From positions 1 to 41,033 of the forward strand of contig VGZA01000054.1 in the NCBI GenBank assembly GCA_016872775.1: DNA of 41,033 bases. The letters run 5' to 3'. The stretch is from Planctomycetota bacterium. Its GTDB lineage: Bacteria > Planctomycetota > Planctomycetia > Pirellulales > Pirellulaceae. Made by a program: the position numbers and the translations under genes. Each line of letters begins with the position of its first letter. Within the stretch, counting starts at the first letter, position 1. Of this stretch, positions 1 to 8,066 are shown in pieces. The notes under the pieces are model-generated. The model was not told the DNA's origin. It searched no databases and worked only from the letters and a program-made list of their open reading frames with translations.

Positions 1-420
1 ATAGGCTTCTTCGTCGCCAAGGTGCCACTTGCCGAAGATGCCCGTCGTGTAACCAACGGACTTGAGCATCTGCGCAAGCGTGAAAGTCCGTAAACTCATC
101 CGTTCCCGCTCGAAGATCGTGTGCGTCACGCCATTCTTGAACTCATGTCTCCCGCTCAACAGCGCCGACCGCGTGGGCGAGCAGGTGGGGCTGACGTGAA
201 ATCGCGTGAATGTCAGCGACTGTTTCTTGAAGGCGTCCACCGAAGGCGTGCGAACGACAGGGTTGCCGAGGCAGGCGTAGTCGCCGACGCCGACGTCGTC
301 CGGCATCAGGAAGATGATGTTGGGCTTCGTGGACGCAGGCGCGGCAACGACGTCATGCAAAGAAATTGTCGCGAACAGCAGGCAAGCAAAGTGCCACAGC
401 CGAATCTTGAACATATTCAT
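1..420 (-). CDS. Sulfatase, N-terminal part (cut by window edge)
   Basis: Exported type I sulfatase that would hydrolyse sulfate esters, probably of polysaccharides. Reading from the ATG at 418-420, 140 codons run open to the window edge, so the C-terminal part is missing. Residues 5-27 form a signal peptide. NIIFLMPDDVG (residues 34-44) carries the metal-binding Asp pair typical of the alkaline-phosphatase-like fold. CSPTR (residues 80-84) is the C-x-P-x-R signature in which Cys80 is converted to formylglycine, and GKWHLGD near the end is the second conserved sulfatase block. A second in-frame ATG lies two codons downstream; the first has AGGG a few bases upstream. The gene is divergent from the SASA esterase at 772. 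Family assignment is firm, substrate unknown. Confidence 0.95.
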   Translation of the reverse strand, partial: MNMFKIRLWHFACLLFATISLHDVVAAPASTKPNIIFLMPDDVGVGDYACLGNPVVRTPSVDAFKKQSLTFTRFHVSPTCSPTRSALLSGRHEFKNGVTHTIFERERMSLRTFTLAQMLKSVGYTTGIFGKWHLGDEEAY

Positions 421-771
421 TTCGCCCTGGAACCCTCGGCGTTTGCAGGCTCGGCCTTCACGACGACCGATTATCGATGCGACGCAGGTCGGGCGTCAAC
501 CAAGCCACTTTGCAAAACGGACAACTACGGTGAAGTCACAGTGAACGCGAAATGGCGACAATCGCGGGTGTTTTGGCAGCAGTCGTCCGCCATTCCGAGT
601 TGCAATGTCCTGCGTCCCCCGTGACCCGGCAGGCGCCGTGCCAGTCCGGTCGACTCGTGTCGGTGGCGTCTGCGACCGCCGGACGGTACGATGAACCGCG
701 GAGACACCGAAGCGCCGGAACCGCGACGTCGGAACAGCGACGACAGAACGCCACGCCAGGAAACAGACATC
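421..771. other. Divergent intergenic region, no gene seen
   Basis: This 351-base stretch separates the divergent starts of the sulfatase and the SASA esterase and must hold both promoters. I see no convincing -35/-10 pair, terminator or small gene. Open frames here lack a ribosome binding site and recognisable products. Confidence 0.5.
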
Positions 772-1890
772 ATGAAACGAACCTCGTTGCAAACCGTGTT
801 GATGCGCTTGGTTGTCACGGTTATTGGTATCACCAGCGCACTGGCGGCCGGCAAGACGAACGGCGATCCCAACCAGCAATTCCCCAGGCACGATGGGAAA
901 CCGGCCGATATGACGAAGCCGGTCCGGGTTTTCGTCCTGCTCGGCCAATCCAACATGGTTGGCCTCGGCAAAGTCGCCGGCGGTGAGGGGTCGCTGGAGA
1001 ACGCCGTAAAGAACAAGCAGAAATACCAGTACCTTGTGGATGATGCGGGGGACTGGCTGCCGCGAAACGATGTTCGCAATGTGCGGGTCATGGTGGGCCG
1101 AGGCGGCGGGATGCAGCTGTTCAATAACGAATGGATGATCGTGAAGCGCGGCAACCTGGGCCCGGAATTCGGGATCGGGCATGCCGTTGGAAATGCCATC
1201 GATGCGCCGGTGATGATCCTCAAGAGCTGCATCGGCAACCGGAGTCTGGGATGGGACCTCCTGCCGCCGGGCAGCGAACGGTATGAATTTGAAGGGAAGG
1301 TTTACGCTGGCTACAAGGATCGCCCCGATTCCTGGGCGATCGACAAAGCGAAGGGGACCTCAACCGAACCAGGACCGTGGCTCGACAAAAATGGCAAACC
1401 GATCGACTGGTACGCCGGCAAACAATACGACGACGACACTGCCAACGCCAAGAAAGTGCTTGCCGAACTCGGCACGTACTACCCCGATGCGAAGGGATAC
1501 GAAATCGCGGGCTTCTTTTTCTGGCAGGGCGAAAAGGACTGTGGAAACGCCGGGCACGCGACGAAATACGAGGAGAACCTGGTCCGGTTCATCAAGCAAT
1601 TGCGCAAGGACTTCGAGGCTCCCGACGCGAAATTCGTGCTGGCGACGTTGGGCGAAGCAACCAAGGGCAGCGGCGGCAATGGAGGAAAAGTCCTCGATGC
1701 TCAACTGGCCGTCGACGGCGCCGGCGGCAAGTATCCCGAGTTCAAAGGCAATGTGGCCACGGTTTATTCCAACCCGCTGTCGCTCGGTGGCAGCGGCAAT
1801 AGCCACTATAACGGTAACGCGGAGACCTACATGAACGTCGGAGAAGCGATGGGTATGGCGATGGTCGAGTTGTTGCGGAACGGACGATAG
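772..1890 (+). CDS. Exported SASA-domain carbohydrate acetylesterase
   Basis: Predicted secreted esterase of the sialate O-acetylesterase/SASA (SGNH-like) family, expected to remove acetyl groups from sugars such as acetylated sialic acids or xylan. From the ATG at 772 the product has 372 residues. Residues 1-26 are a signal peptide. VLLGQSNMVG (Ser60) is the nucleophile block; FFFWQGEKDCGN is the conserved WQGE block, and SHYNG near the C-terminus supplies the likely catalytic His. I chose 772 rather than the upstream in-frame ATG at 691 because the signal peptide begins right there and AGGAA sits about 10 bases before it. A sialidase fused to a different esterase lies 11 kb downstream; whether they act on a common substrate is inference. 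Confidence 0.9.
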   Translation: MKRTSLQTVLMRLVVTVIGITSALAAGKTNGDPNQQFPRHDGKPADMTKPVRVFVLLGQSNMVGLGKVAGGEGSLENAVKNKQKYQYLVDDAGDWLPRNDVRNVRVMVGRGGGMQLFNNEWMIVKRGNLGPEFGIGHAVGNAIDAPVMILKSCIGNRSLGWDLLPPGSERYEFEGKVYAGYKDRPDSWAIDKAKGTSTEPGPWLDKNGKPIDWYAGKQYDDDTANAKKVLAELGTYYPDAKGYEIAGFFFWQGEKDCGNAGHATKYEENLVRFIKQLRKDFEAPDAKFVLATLGEATKGSGGNGGKVLDAQLAVDGAGGKYPEFKGNVATVYSNPLSLGGSGNSHYNGNAETYMNVGEAMGMAMVELLRNGR

Positions 1891-1896
1891 GGTGTG

Positions 1897-1920
1897 GTAG
1901 GACGGGTCTCCTGACGCGCC
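1897..1920 (-). repeat. Degenerate REP element, inverted copy
   Basis: Decayed copy of the palindromic repeat found at 1969, 2024, 6688, 6771 and 15685. It keeps the GTAG foot, the GACGGGTC arm and a CCT loop core, but the other arm (GACGCGCC) has drifted. It lies just after the esterase stop, in opposite orientation to the next two units. Confidence 0.6.
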
Positions 1921-1968
1921 TTAGACGCAACTTTCACGTCGGACCGCCGATGCAATTCGTTTCTCGAC

Positions 1969-2009
1969 GCCGATTCGCACTTCGAGACGGGCCAGGAGGC
2001 CCGTCCTAC
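1969..2009 (+). repeat. REP element, 41-base unit
   Basis: A 41-base unit: a lead GCCGATTCGCACTTCGA, then arm GACGGGCC, loop AGGA, arm GGCCCGTC, ending CTAC. The arms form a perfect 8-bp stem. On the minus strand the unit starts GTAG directly before the stem, the foot seen in REP sequences moved by RAYT transposases. It is repeated 55 bases further on with the same length. Confidence 0.85.
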
Positions 2010-2023
2010 TTCGATTATGCTAC

Positions 2024-2064
2024 GCCGATTTGCACTTTTTGACGGGCCAGGAGGCCCGTCCTAC
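2024..2064 (+). repeat. REP element, 41-base unit, abuts PSD1 gene start
   Basis: Second direct copy with identical stem (GACGGGCC/GGCCCGTC), AGGA loop and terminal CTAC. It ends five bases before the ATG at 2070. Its loop region contains AGGAGG (2049-2054), the only Shine-Dalgarno-like sequence upstream of that gene, 15 bases from the start and partly inside the stem. Confidence 0.85.
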
Positions 2065-2069
2065 CTTGC

Positions 2070-5000
2070 ATGATTCGAGTCTTCTTGCAGAGTGAAATTC
2101 GACGACTGGTTGCCCTGCCGATCCTGATTTGCGCTTTCGCAGTATTGGGAGGGCAGGAGATCTCAGCGTACGCCGCCGACTTGCCACCCTCCGTGGCCGC
2201 GCTGTTCAAGGCGCGTTGCGTCAAGTGTCATGGGCCGATCGCTCCCAAAGCCGGGCTCGACTTGAGCACGGCGGCGGGCGTGGCGCGTGGAGGCGAGAGC
2301 GGAACGGCGATAACTGTCGGAAAGCCGGATCAGAGTCTGCTTTGGGGGCGCGTCGAGGCCGGAGAGATGCCTCCCACCGATGAACTGAGCGACGCGGAAA
2401 AACGCTTGCTGCGGGAGTGGATTCTCGAAGGGTCGGTCGGATTGGAGTCGAGGGAAGGTGGACACTGGGCGTTTCAACCGTTAACGCGGCCCGCATTCCC
2501 CACGCTGCGAGAATGGGGACGCGCCCGCAATGCCGTCGACCACCCGATCCAGGCGAGGTTGGAGGCGCACGCTCGACAGGTGCTCCAACCTGGTCCCGAT
2601 GCCGATCCTCGCGTCCTCGTCCGGAGAAACAGCCTCGACGCCATTGGACTGCCGCCCACAGTGGAGGAGGCGGAGATATTTCTCAGCGACCCATCGCCGG
2701 ACGCCTATGAGCGGATGGTGGATCGAAACCTCGCATCGCCGCGCTTTGGGGAACGATGGGGAAAGCATTGGCTTGATGCGGCCGGCTATGCAGACTCGAA
2801 CGGCTACTTCAGTGCCGACACCGACCGTCCGCTCGCCTACCGCTACCGCGACTATGTCATTCGATCGCTCAATGCCGATAAGCCGTTTGACCATTTTCTA
2901 CGAGAACAACTCGCAGGGGATGAGTTGGCCCAGTTCCGTTCGGGCGAGCCGACTACGCCCGAGGTCATCGAGTTGTTGATTGCGACCCATTATCTGAGAA
3001 ACGGGCAGGACGGGACAGACATCGGCGTGCAGGAACCGGAGGCATTCGAGATCGATCGTCGAGCGGCACTGGAGGCCGCGGTCCAGGTGACGGCTTCGTC
3101 ATTGCTGGGGCTTACGGTGCACTGCGCGCGATGCCACGACCATAAATTCGAACCGATCACACAGTTGGAATATCACGGGCTGCAGGCGATTCTCTTTCCA
3201 GCATTTAATCCTCAAGACTGGGTGAATCCGAAAGACCGCGTCGCTTATGCATGGCTGCCCGGCGAAAAGGAGTCCTGGGAACAGAATGAACGGCGACTCC
3301 AAGAAGAGTTGGCCCGGCTCAGCACGGAGCTGAACGACTGGCTGACAGTCCATCGCGAGCCTTCCGAGTTACTGTTCGAGGAGACCTTCGAAGACGACCA
3401 TTGGCAAATGCGATGGAGTAACACCGCGCCCGGCGACGACGGGCCAGGGGGGACGGTCTCCCTGTCGGAAACGATCGCGAATGCGGCGCAGGTAAAGGAC
3501 GGCGCATTGCAGGTAATCGCCGGGCCGCAGGAAGCATGGCTATCAACCGCGCTGGCAATCGACTGGACTTCCGAAAAGTCCGGCGATTGGGTCCAGGCGA
3601 CCTTCGACCTGATCGACAACAAAGTCGGTGCGACGCCGCCCTCGGAGCGGATCGGCTACGCAATCGCAGCGCACGATTTCGACGACTCCGGGACCACGCC
3701 GGGCGGCAATATCCTGGTGGATGGAAACCCGACAACATCGACGCAACTCTATCCCGATTATCCCGGAAGCGATAGCAAGCCTGACGGAATGATCGGGGAG
3801 CAGGGGTACGTTCCTGGCCGCAACTATGGCGTCCGCGTCACGAACGTCGGCAATGGAAAGTTCCGTCTGGAACATCTCGTCGACGGCTTTTCTGAAGGCA
3901 AGACGCACGATGTTGCGGCGGCAGACCTTCCCAAGGGAGGATTCGCTTTTTTCTTCAGTGCCAGCCGTAGCTACATTGTCGACAATGTCCGCATCGAACG
4001 GAGTCTGGCGGCGCCGGATCCGATGGTCGATCTGGCCGCCTTGCGTAAGGAAATCGAGTCCCGTCGAAAGGACTACAAAGAGCAACGGGCGAAGCTCGAA
4101 GCGCAGCGATCAAAAGAGCCTGGGCTCGCGATCGCCTGGGTGACCGACAAGTCGACGAACCCGCCGATGGTGCCGTTCCTCACGCGCGGGTTGTATCACC
4201 TGCGCGGACCGAATGTCGAACCAGGCGCGCTCGCAATGCTCAGCGACGCGGGGCATCCGTACGAGCCACATCGCTGGACAAGGGCTGGAGTCGCTCCGCA
4301 AAGCGCCGACGCACTGCCGAGCGATTCGACCAGCACGACGGGCGGCTCGACAAACACGACCGGACGGCGGCTCGGATTCGCGAACTGGTTGCTCCGCGTC
4401 GAAGGCCGACCGGCGGCGCTGGTAGCGCGGGTACACGCGAATCGCCTCTGGCGCGAGTATTTCGGTCGCGGAATTGTCGCCACCACCGACAACCTCGGCC
4501 AAAGCGGCTCGCAACCGACCCATCCCGAATTGCTGAATGAATTGGCGGGCCAGTTCATTCGGTCGGAGTGGAGCCAGAAAGCAGTCCATCGACGGATTCT
4601 GCTCTCGACGACCTACCGTCAAACTTCCGCTCCCCGTAACGCGGCCCTCGAGGCCGATCCCGATGATCGGTTCTATTGGCGGTTTCCCGTACGAAGGCTG
4701 CAGGCGGAGCCGATCCGCGACGCGATGCTCGTCGTCTCCGGACAGCTCGATGCGACTCCCTTCGGCCCTTACGTCCCTACGCACCAGACGGCTGTCGGCG
4801 AGGTGGTCGTCAATCCACAGGACGCCGGCGCGCGTCGCCGGTCGGTTTACCTGCAACAGCGACGATCACAGGCACTGAGCATGCTGAGAGTTTTTGACTC
4901 GCCGTCCATCGCGACGGTTTGCACGTCGCGGCCGTCGTCGACGGTTCCATTGCAGTCGCTGTCATTGCTGAATTCCGATTTCGCCATGTTCGCTGCCGAG

Positions 5001-5231
5001 TCCTTTGCCCGCCGGTTGCTCGCGGAGACGGACGGCACGGATGCGGCGGTGGTTTCGCGCGCGTGGCAGCATGCAGTCGCGCGCGAGCCAACCGACGTCG
5101 AACGGCGGATCGCCGAAGAGTTTCTCGCGGAGCAACGAACGCTCTACACCCCAGACCAGGCAGCCGTCCTGGCGCTGGCTGATTTCTGCCAGATGCTGCT
5201 CGCCAGTAGTGCATTTCTGTACTTGGAGTGA
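2070..5231 (+). CDS. PSCyt1-PSCyt2-PSD1 (DUF1549/DUF1553) c-type cytochrome
   Basis: Large exported planctomycete cytochrome, 1053 residues. Residues 1-36 look like a signal peptide. CVKCH at 50-54 is a haem c site in the PSCyt1 domain. The PSCyt2 (DUF1549) domain follows and holds CARCHDHKFEPI (Cys352, Cys355, His356), a second CxxCH. Residues about 430-650 form an inserted beta-rich, LamG-like segment beginning EETFEDDHW. The C-terminal third is PSD1 (DUF1553), with YFGRGIV, HPELLNELA, STTYRQTS and RRSVYLQQRR blocks. A short Ser/Thr/Gly linker (STSTTGGSTNTT) precedes it. The stop overlaps or nearly touches the DUF1501 gene, the usual partner in this phylum. The biochemical role of PSD1/DUF1501 pairs is not established; electron transfer linked to polymer breakdown is commonly supposed. 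The start lacks a conventional ribosome binding site and follows a REP hairpin. Confidence 0.95.
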   Translation: MIRVFLQSEIRRLVALPILICAFAVLGGQEISAYAADLPPSVAALFKARCVKCHGPIAPKAGLDLSTAAGVARGGESGTAITVGKPDQSLLWGRVEAGEMPPTDELSDAEKRLLREWILEGSVGLESREGGHWAFQPLTRPAFPTLREWGRARNAVDHPIQARLEAHARQVLQPGPDADPRVLVRRNSLDAIGLPPTVEEAEIFLSDPSPDAYERMVDRNLASPRFGERWGKHWLDAAGYADSNGYFSADTDRPLAYRYRDYVIRSLNADKPFDHFLREQLAGDELAQFRSGEPTTPEVIELLIATHYLRNGQDGTDIGVQEPEAFEIDRRAALEAAVQVTASSLLGLTVHCARCHDHKFEPITQLEYHGLQAILFPAFNPQDWVNPKDRVAYAWLPGEKESWEQNERRLQEELARLSTELNDWLTVHREPSELLFEETFEDDHWQMRWSNTAPGDDGPGGTVSLSETIANAAQVKDGALQVIAGPQEAWLSTALAIDWTSEKSGDWVQATFDLIDNKVGATPPSERIGYAIAAHDFDDSGTTPGGNILVDGNPTTSTQLYPDYPGSDSKPDGMIGEQGYVPGRNYGVRVTNVGNGKFRLEHLVDGFSEGKTHDVAAADLPKGGFAFFFSASRSYIVDNVRIERSLAAPDPMVDLAALRKEIESRRKDYKEQRAKLEAQRSKEPGLAIAWVTDKSTNPPMVPFLTRGLYHLRGPNVEPGALAMLSDAGHPYEPHRWTRAGVAPQSADALPSDSTSTTGGSTNTTGRRLGFANWLLRVEGRPAALVARVHANRLWREYFGRGIVATTDNLGQSGSQPTHPELLNELAGQFIRSEWSQKAVHRRILLSTTYRQTSAPRNAALEADPDDRFYWRFPVRRLQAEPIRDAMLVVSGQLDATPFGPYVPTHQTAVGEVVVNPQDAGARRRSVYLQQRRSQALSMLRVFDSPSIATVCTSRPSSTVPLQSLSLLNSDFAMFAAESFARRLLAETDGTDAAVVSRAWQHAVAREPTDVERRIAEEFLAEQRTLYTPDQAAVLALADFCQMLLASSAFLYLE

Positions 5232-5239
5232 TCCCGCAG

Positions 5240-6667
5240 ATGGATTCGCACGAGGTCAATTTATTCGCGCGGCGTCGAGCGTTCCTTGGTCGATCGGCCA
5301 GCGGAATCCTCGGTTCGATCGCGCTGTCGTGGCTCACCTGCCGTGAGTCTCGCTCGGCGGATCGTGCCGAAGTATCCGGTCCACATCACGCACCGAAAGC
5401 GGAACGGATTATCTGCCTGTTCCAAAATGGCGGTCCCAGTCAGATGGACCTATTTGATGAAAAACCGGAACTGGCGAAACGATCCGGCACGCCGTACCCG
5501 GGGCAGAGCAAGGTGGAGACGTTATCGCCCTCGGCGTCGGGAAACCTGCTCGGATCTCCCTTCAAGTTTCAGCCGACGGGCAGCTCGGGTATGCGCCTGT
5601 CCGAGCTGATTCCTCACATCGCCAGTATCGCGGATGAGATTACGCTGGTCCGTTCCATGACGACCGAATCGGTCTGCCACGAGACGGCCCTGCGAATTGC
5701 CCACAGCGGACATCCGCTGGCAACGGACCGTCCCAGTCTCGGTTCGTGGCTTACCTATGGACTCGGTTCCGCCAATCACGATCTGCCTGCGTTTGTCGTG
5801 CTGCCGGATCCGGGAGGTCTGCCGATTAACGGAACGCTGAACTGGTCGGCTGGCTGGCTTCCCGCTCAACATCAAGGAACGCCCTTCAGCGTGGGAGATT
5901 CCGCGGCACCTGTGCTCAACCTGCGCACGCCGGACCGCATTTCGGCTGCCGCTCGTGCACGGCAACTGCAGCTTGTAGAGCGGCTCAATCGGGAGCACGC
6001 GACCCGATTCCCGGAGAATACCGATCTCGAGGCCCGCTTGCGCGACTTTGAAACGGCTGCAAGGATGCAGTCTGCCGTTCCAGGGGCCGTCGATTTGACG
6101 CAAGAGACCCAAGAGACAAGACAGCTCTACGGTCTCGATCAGCCCGCCACGCAGGCTTACGCCGCGCGCTGCCTGCTGGCCCGGCGGCTCGTCGAACGGG
6201 GCGTGCGGTTCGTCGGTGTTTATCTCAAGAGTCAACCATGGGACACCCACGCTGACAACGCCAATGCGACCAAGAACGTTGCGGCCGGCATCGATCAGCC
6301 GAGCGCCGCGCTCGTGAAAGACCTTCGACGTCGCGGGCTGCTCGATTCGACGCTCGTCGTCTGGATGGGAGAATTTGGCCGCACACCCGTCTCGCAAGGA
6401 GCCAATGGGCGGGATCACAGCCGCCGCGGGTTTTCACTCTGGCTGGCCGGCGGCGGTATCCGGCAAGGATATGCCCACGGCGAGACGGACGAATTTGGCT
6501 ATGAATCGGTGATCAACGTCGTCACCATGCACGACCTCCACGCCACGCTGTTGCACACAATGGGCCTCGATCACCAACGGCTCCATTTTGATCACGAAGG
6601 AAGATTAGAAACGCTGACAGAGTCCGATTTGACCAAAGCAAAGGTGATCGGCGAACTGCTCGGCTGA
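5240..6667 (+). CDS. DUF1501 family exported protein, PSD1 partner
   Basis: A 475-residue DUF1501 protein, related to the alkaline-phosphatase/sulfatase fold but of unproven activity. The N-terminus RRRAFLGRSASGI is a Tat-like signal. Conserved DUF1501 blocks are ICLFQNGGPSQMDLFD, WDTHADN, VVWMGEFGRTP, GRDHSRRGFSLWLAGGGI and a terminal HATLLHTMGLDH. Start choice: ATG at 5240 has GGAG 11 bases upstream; a GTG at 5228 overlapping the upstream TGA is the alternative and would add four residues. Either way it is translationally close-coupled to the PSD1 cytochrome. Both genes together are flanked by REP units. Confidence 0.93.
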   Translation: MDSHEVNLFARRRAFLGRSASGILGSIALSWLTCRESRSADRAEVSGPHHAPKAERIICLFQNGGPSQMDLFDEKPELAKRSGTPYPGQSKVETLSPSASGNLLGSPFKFQPTGSSGMRLSELIPHIASIADEITLVRSMTTESVCHETALRIAHSGHPLATDRPSLGSWLTYGLGSANHDLPAFVVLPDPGGLPINGTLNWSAGWLPAQHQGTPFSVGDSAAPVLNLRTPDRISAAARARQLQLVERLNREHATRFPENTDLEARLRDFETAARMQSAVPGAVDLTQETQETRQLYGLDQPATQAYAARCLLARRLVERGVRFVGVYLKSQPWDTHADNANATKNVAAGIDQPSAALVKDLRRRGLLDSTLVVWMGEFGRTPVSQGANGRDHSRRGFSLWLAGGGIRQGYAHGETDEFGYESVINVVTMHDLHATLLHTMGLDHQRLHFDHEGRLETLTESDLTKAKVIGELLG

Positions 6668-6687
6668 GCGGAAGAACGAGGCGGGTC

Positions 6688-6724
6688 GTAGGACGGGCCT
6701 CCTGGCCCGTCGAGAAGTGCAAAT
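6688..6724 (-). repeat. REP element, inverted copy after DUF1501 gene
   Basis: A full-quality inverted copy: GTAG foot, then arm GACGGGCC, loop TCCT, arm GGCCCGTC, then CGAGAAGTGCAAAT, the complement of the lead of the 1969 and 2024 units. It lies 20 bases after the DUF1501 stop and could also act as a 3'-end stem-loop. Confidence 0.85.
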
Positions 6725-6770
6725 AACCATCGCAAAAAAAGATCGCAGCGCGCAACCACCTGCAAGGCAA

Positions 6771-6817
6771 GACGGGTCGGGAGACCCGTCCTACGGCCCG
6801 TCCTACGGCCCGTCCTT
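6771..6817 (+). repeat. REP element with covarying stem and tandem half-arms
   Basis: Arm GACGGGTC, loop GGGA, arm GACCCGTC, then CTAC. Compared with the 1969-type stem, the loop-closing C-G pair has become T-A on both sides, so pairing is kept. It is followed by two further copies of the right half (GGCCCGTCCTAC, then GGCCCGTCCTT), a short 12-base tandem. It faces the opposite way to the unit at 6688. Confidence 0.8.
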
Positions 6818-6900
6818 CTTGCTTACTTGCGAGCGATGCTCCAATGCTTCAGGATAGGGCTTGCGCGGAATCGTAGATTCGTCCTTTGTGGAACGTTGCC

Positions 6901-8040
6901 ATGCTCTCGACTCGCGTCGTCCGTCAATGTCTGGTTTGGTTCATGCTCATGCTGCTGGGTGATTTGCGGTTGCAATCGGTCGAACCGTCGCCGGAGGAAA
7001 TTCGGCGCAACAGCGGGCTGGCACGCCCCGAAGTAGAATATCAAGTGTTTCAGTTTCCCGCCGACCGGATTCCGCGGATTGACGGCGACGCGTCCGATTG
7101 GGCGATCGTCCCCGAATCGTACTCCATTGGCCAGGACCAGTTACGCGAGACCGTCGTCGGCATCGGCAACAAGCAGGATCCGGAGAATCTCCATGTCAAG
7201 GTGAAAGTCGGCTGGGTGCAGGGGCTGAATCACCTCTATTTTCTGTACGAGGCAAGTGACGACTATTGGGATTTCGCCCGAGAGGATCTGCACAACGATA
7301 TTTTTGAAGTGGTGATCGACGGGGATCTGTCGGGCGGCCCGTTGATCCGCCAGATGCATCCGCAACTGAAATTGCGTGACCAACTGGAGACCCATTTTCA
7401 GTTTCATGGCGTTCACGCCCAGAACTATCACATTTTTACTCCCGCGGAAGGCAAAGATTGGGCGATGGTCTGGGGGTCTCAACCGTGGATCAAGGAATTG
7501 CCTTACGCGAACGCCGCCTACAAGTACGATTTCAAGCCTGGGGGAAGCGGCAAGCTGGTGCTGGAGTTCTTTGTCACTCCGTTCGATTATGCTCCGCCCG
7601 ACCCGGCGCGTGCGGTGCAGACTCAGCTGCGCGAAAACAAGATCCTCGGCATGTCCTGGGCGATTCTGGACTACGATGACGAAAAGGCCGAACGCTATGG
7701 CGGTTTCTGGAATCTGTCGCACAAGACAACGATGTACGGGGACGCGTCGGATTTGGTGGCGTTCCGGCTGATGCCGATCGAAAAGCACCTTCGTAAGCCC
7801 GTGGAAGCCGACTGGTCGTTCATCGTGATCAGCCAGGAAGACCGCATCGTCGCGTTTCGGGATCGTTCGTTCGGCAACATCCGTTCGTGGCGATGGGATT
7901 TCGGCGACGGTGAATCGTCGACCGAGCGGCATCCGACGCATCAATATGATCGCCCCGGGGAGTATATTGTGACGCTCCGGGTCGAAGGGCCTGAAGGCAA
8001 AGCGCGACGTTCCAAGATCTGGGATGTAACACTGCCTTAA
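6901..8040 (+). CDS. Exported CBM9-like plus PKD-domain protein
   Basis: A 379-residue exported protein. From the ATG at 6901 a hydrophobic signal covers about residues 7-22. RIPRIDGDASDWAIVPESY (about residues 56-74) opens a CBM9-like, DOMON-type carbohydrate or haem binding domain that extends to about residue 290. The last 75 residues are a PKD domain with the classic WRWDFGDGESS and HQYDRPGEYIVTLRV blocks. There is no catalytic motif, so binding to a polymer is the likely role. A TTG at 6886 is an alternative start but no good ribosome binding site serves either. The downstream dehydrogenase starts 27 bases later, so co-transcription is likely. Confidence 0.85.
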   Translation: MLSTRVVRQCLVWFMLMLLGDLRLQSVEPSPEEIRRNSGLARPEVEYQVFQFPADRIPRIDGDASDWAIVPESYSIGQDQLRETVVGIGNKQDPENLHVKVKVGWVQGLNHLYFLYEASDDYWDFAREDLHNDIFEVVIDGDLSGGPLIRQMHPQLKLRDQLETHFQFHGVHAQNYHIFTPAEGKDWAMVWGSQPWIKELPYANAAYKYDFKPGGSGKLVLEFFVTPFDYAPPDPARAVQTQLRENKILGMSWAILDYDDEKAERYGGFWNLSHKTTMYGDASDLVAFRLMPIEKHLRKPVEADWSFIVISQEDRIVAFRDRSFGNIRSWRWDFGDGESSTERHPTHQYDRPGEYIVTLRVEGPEGKARRSKIWDVTLP

Positions 8041-8066
8041 ACAATCGTGGAACGGAGGCGTCCAAA

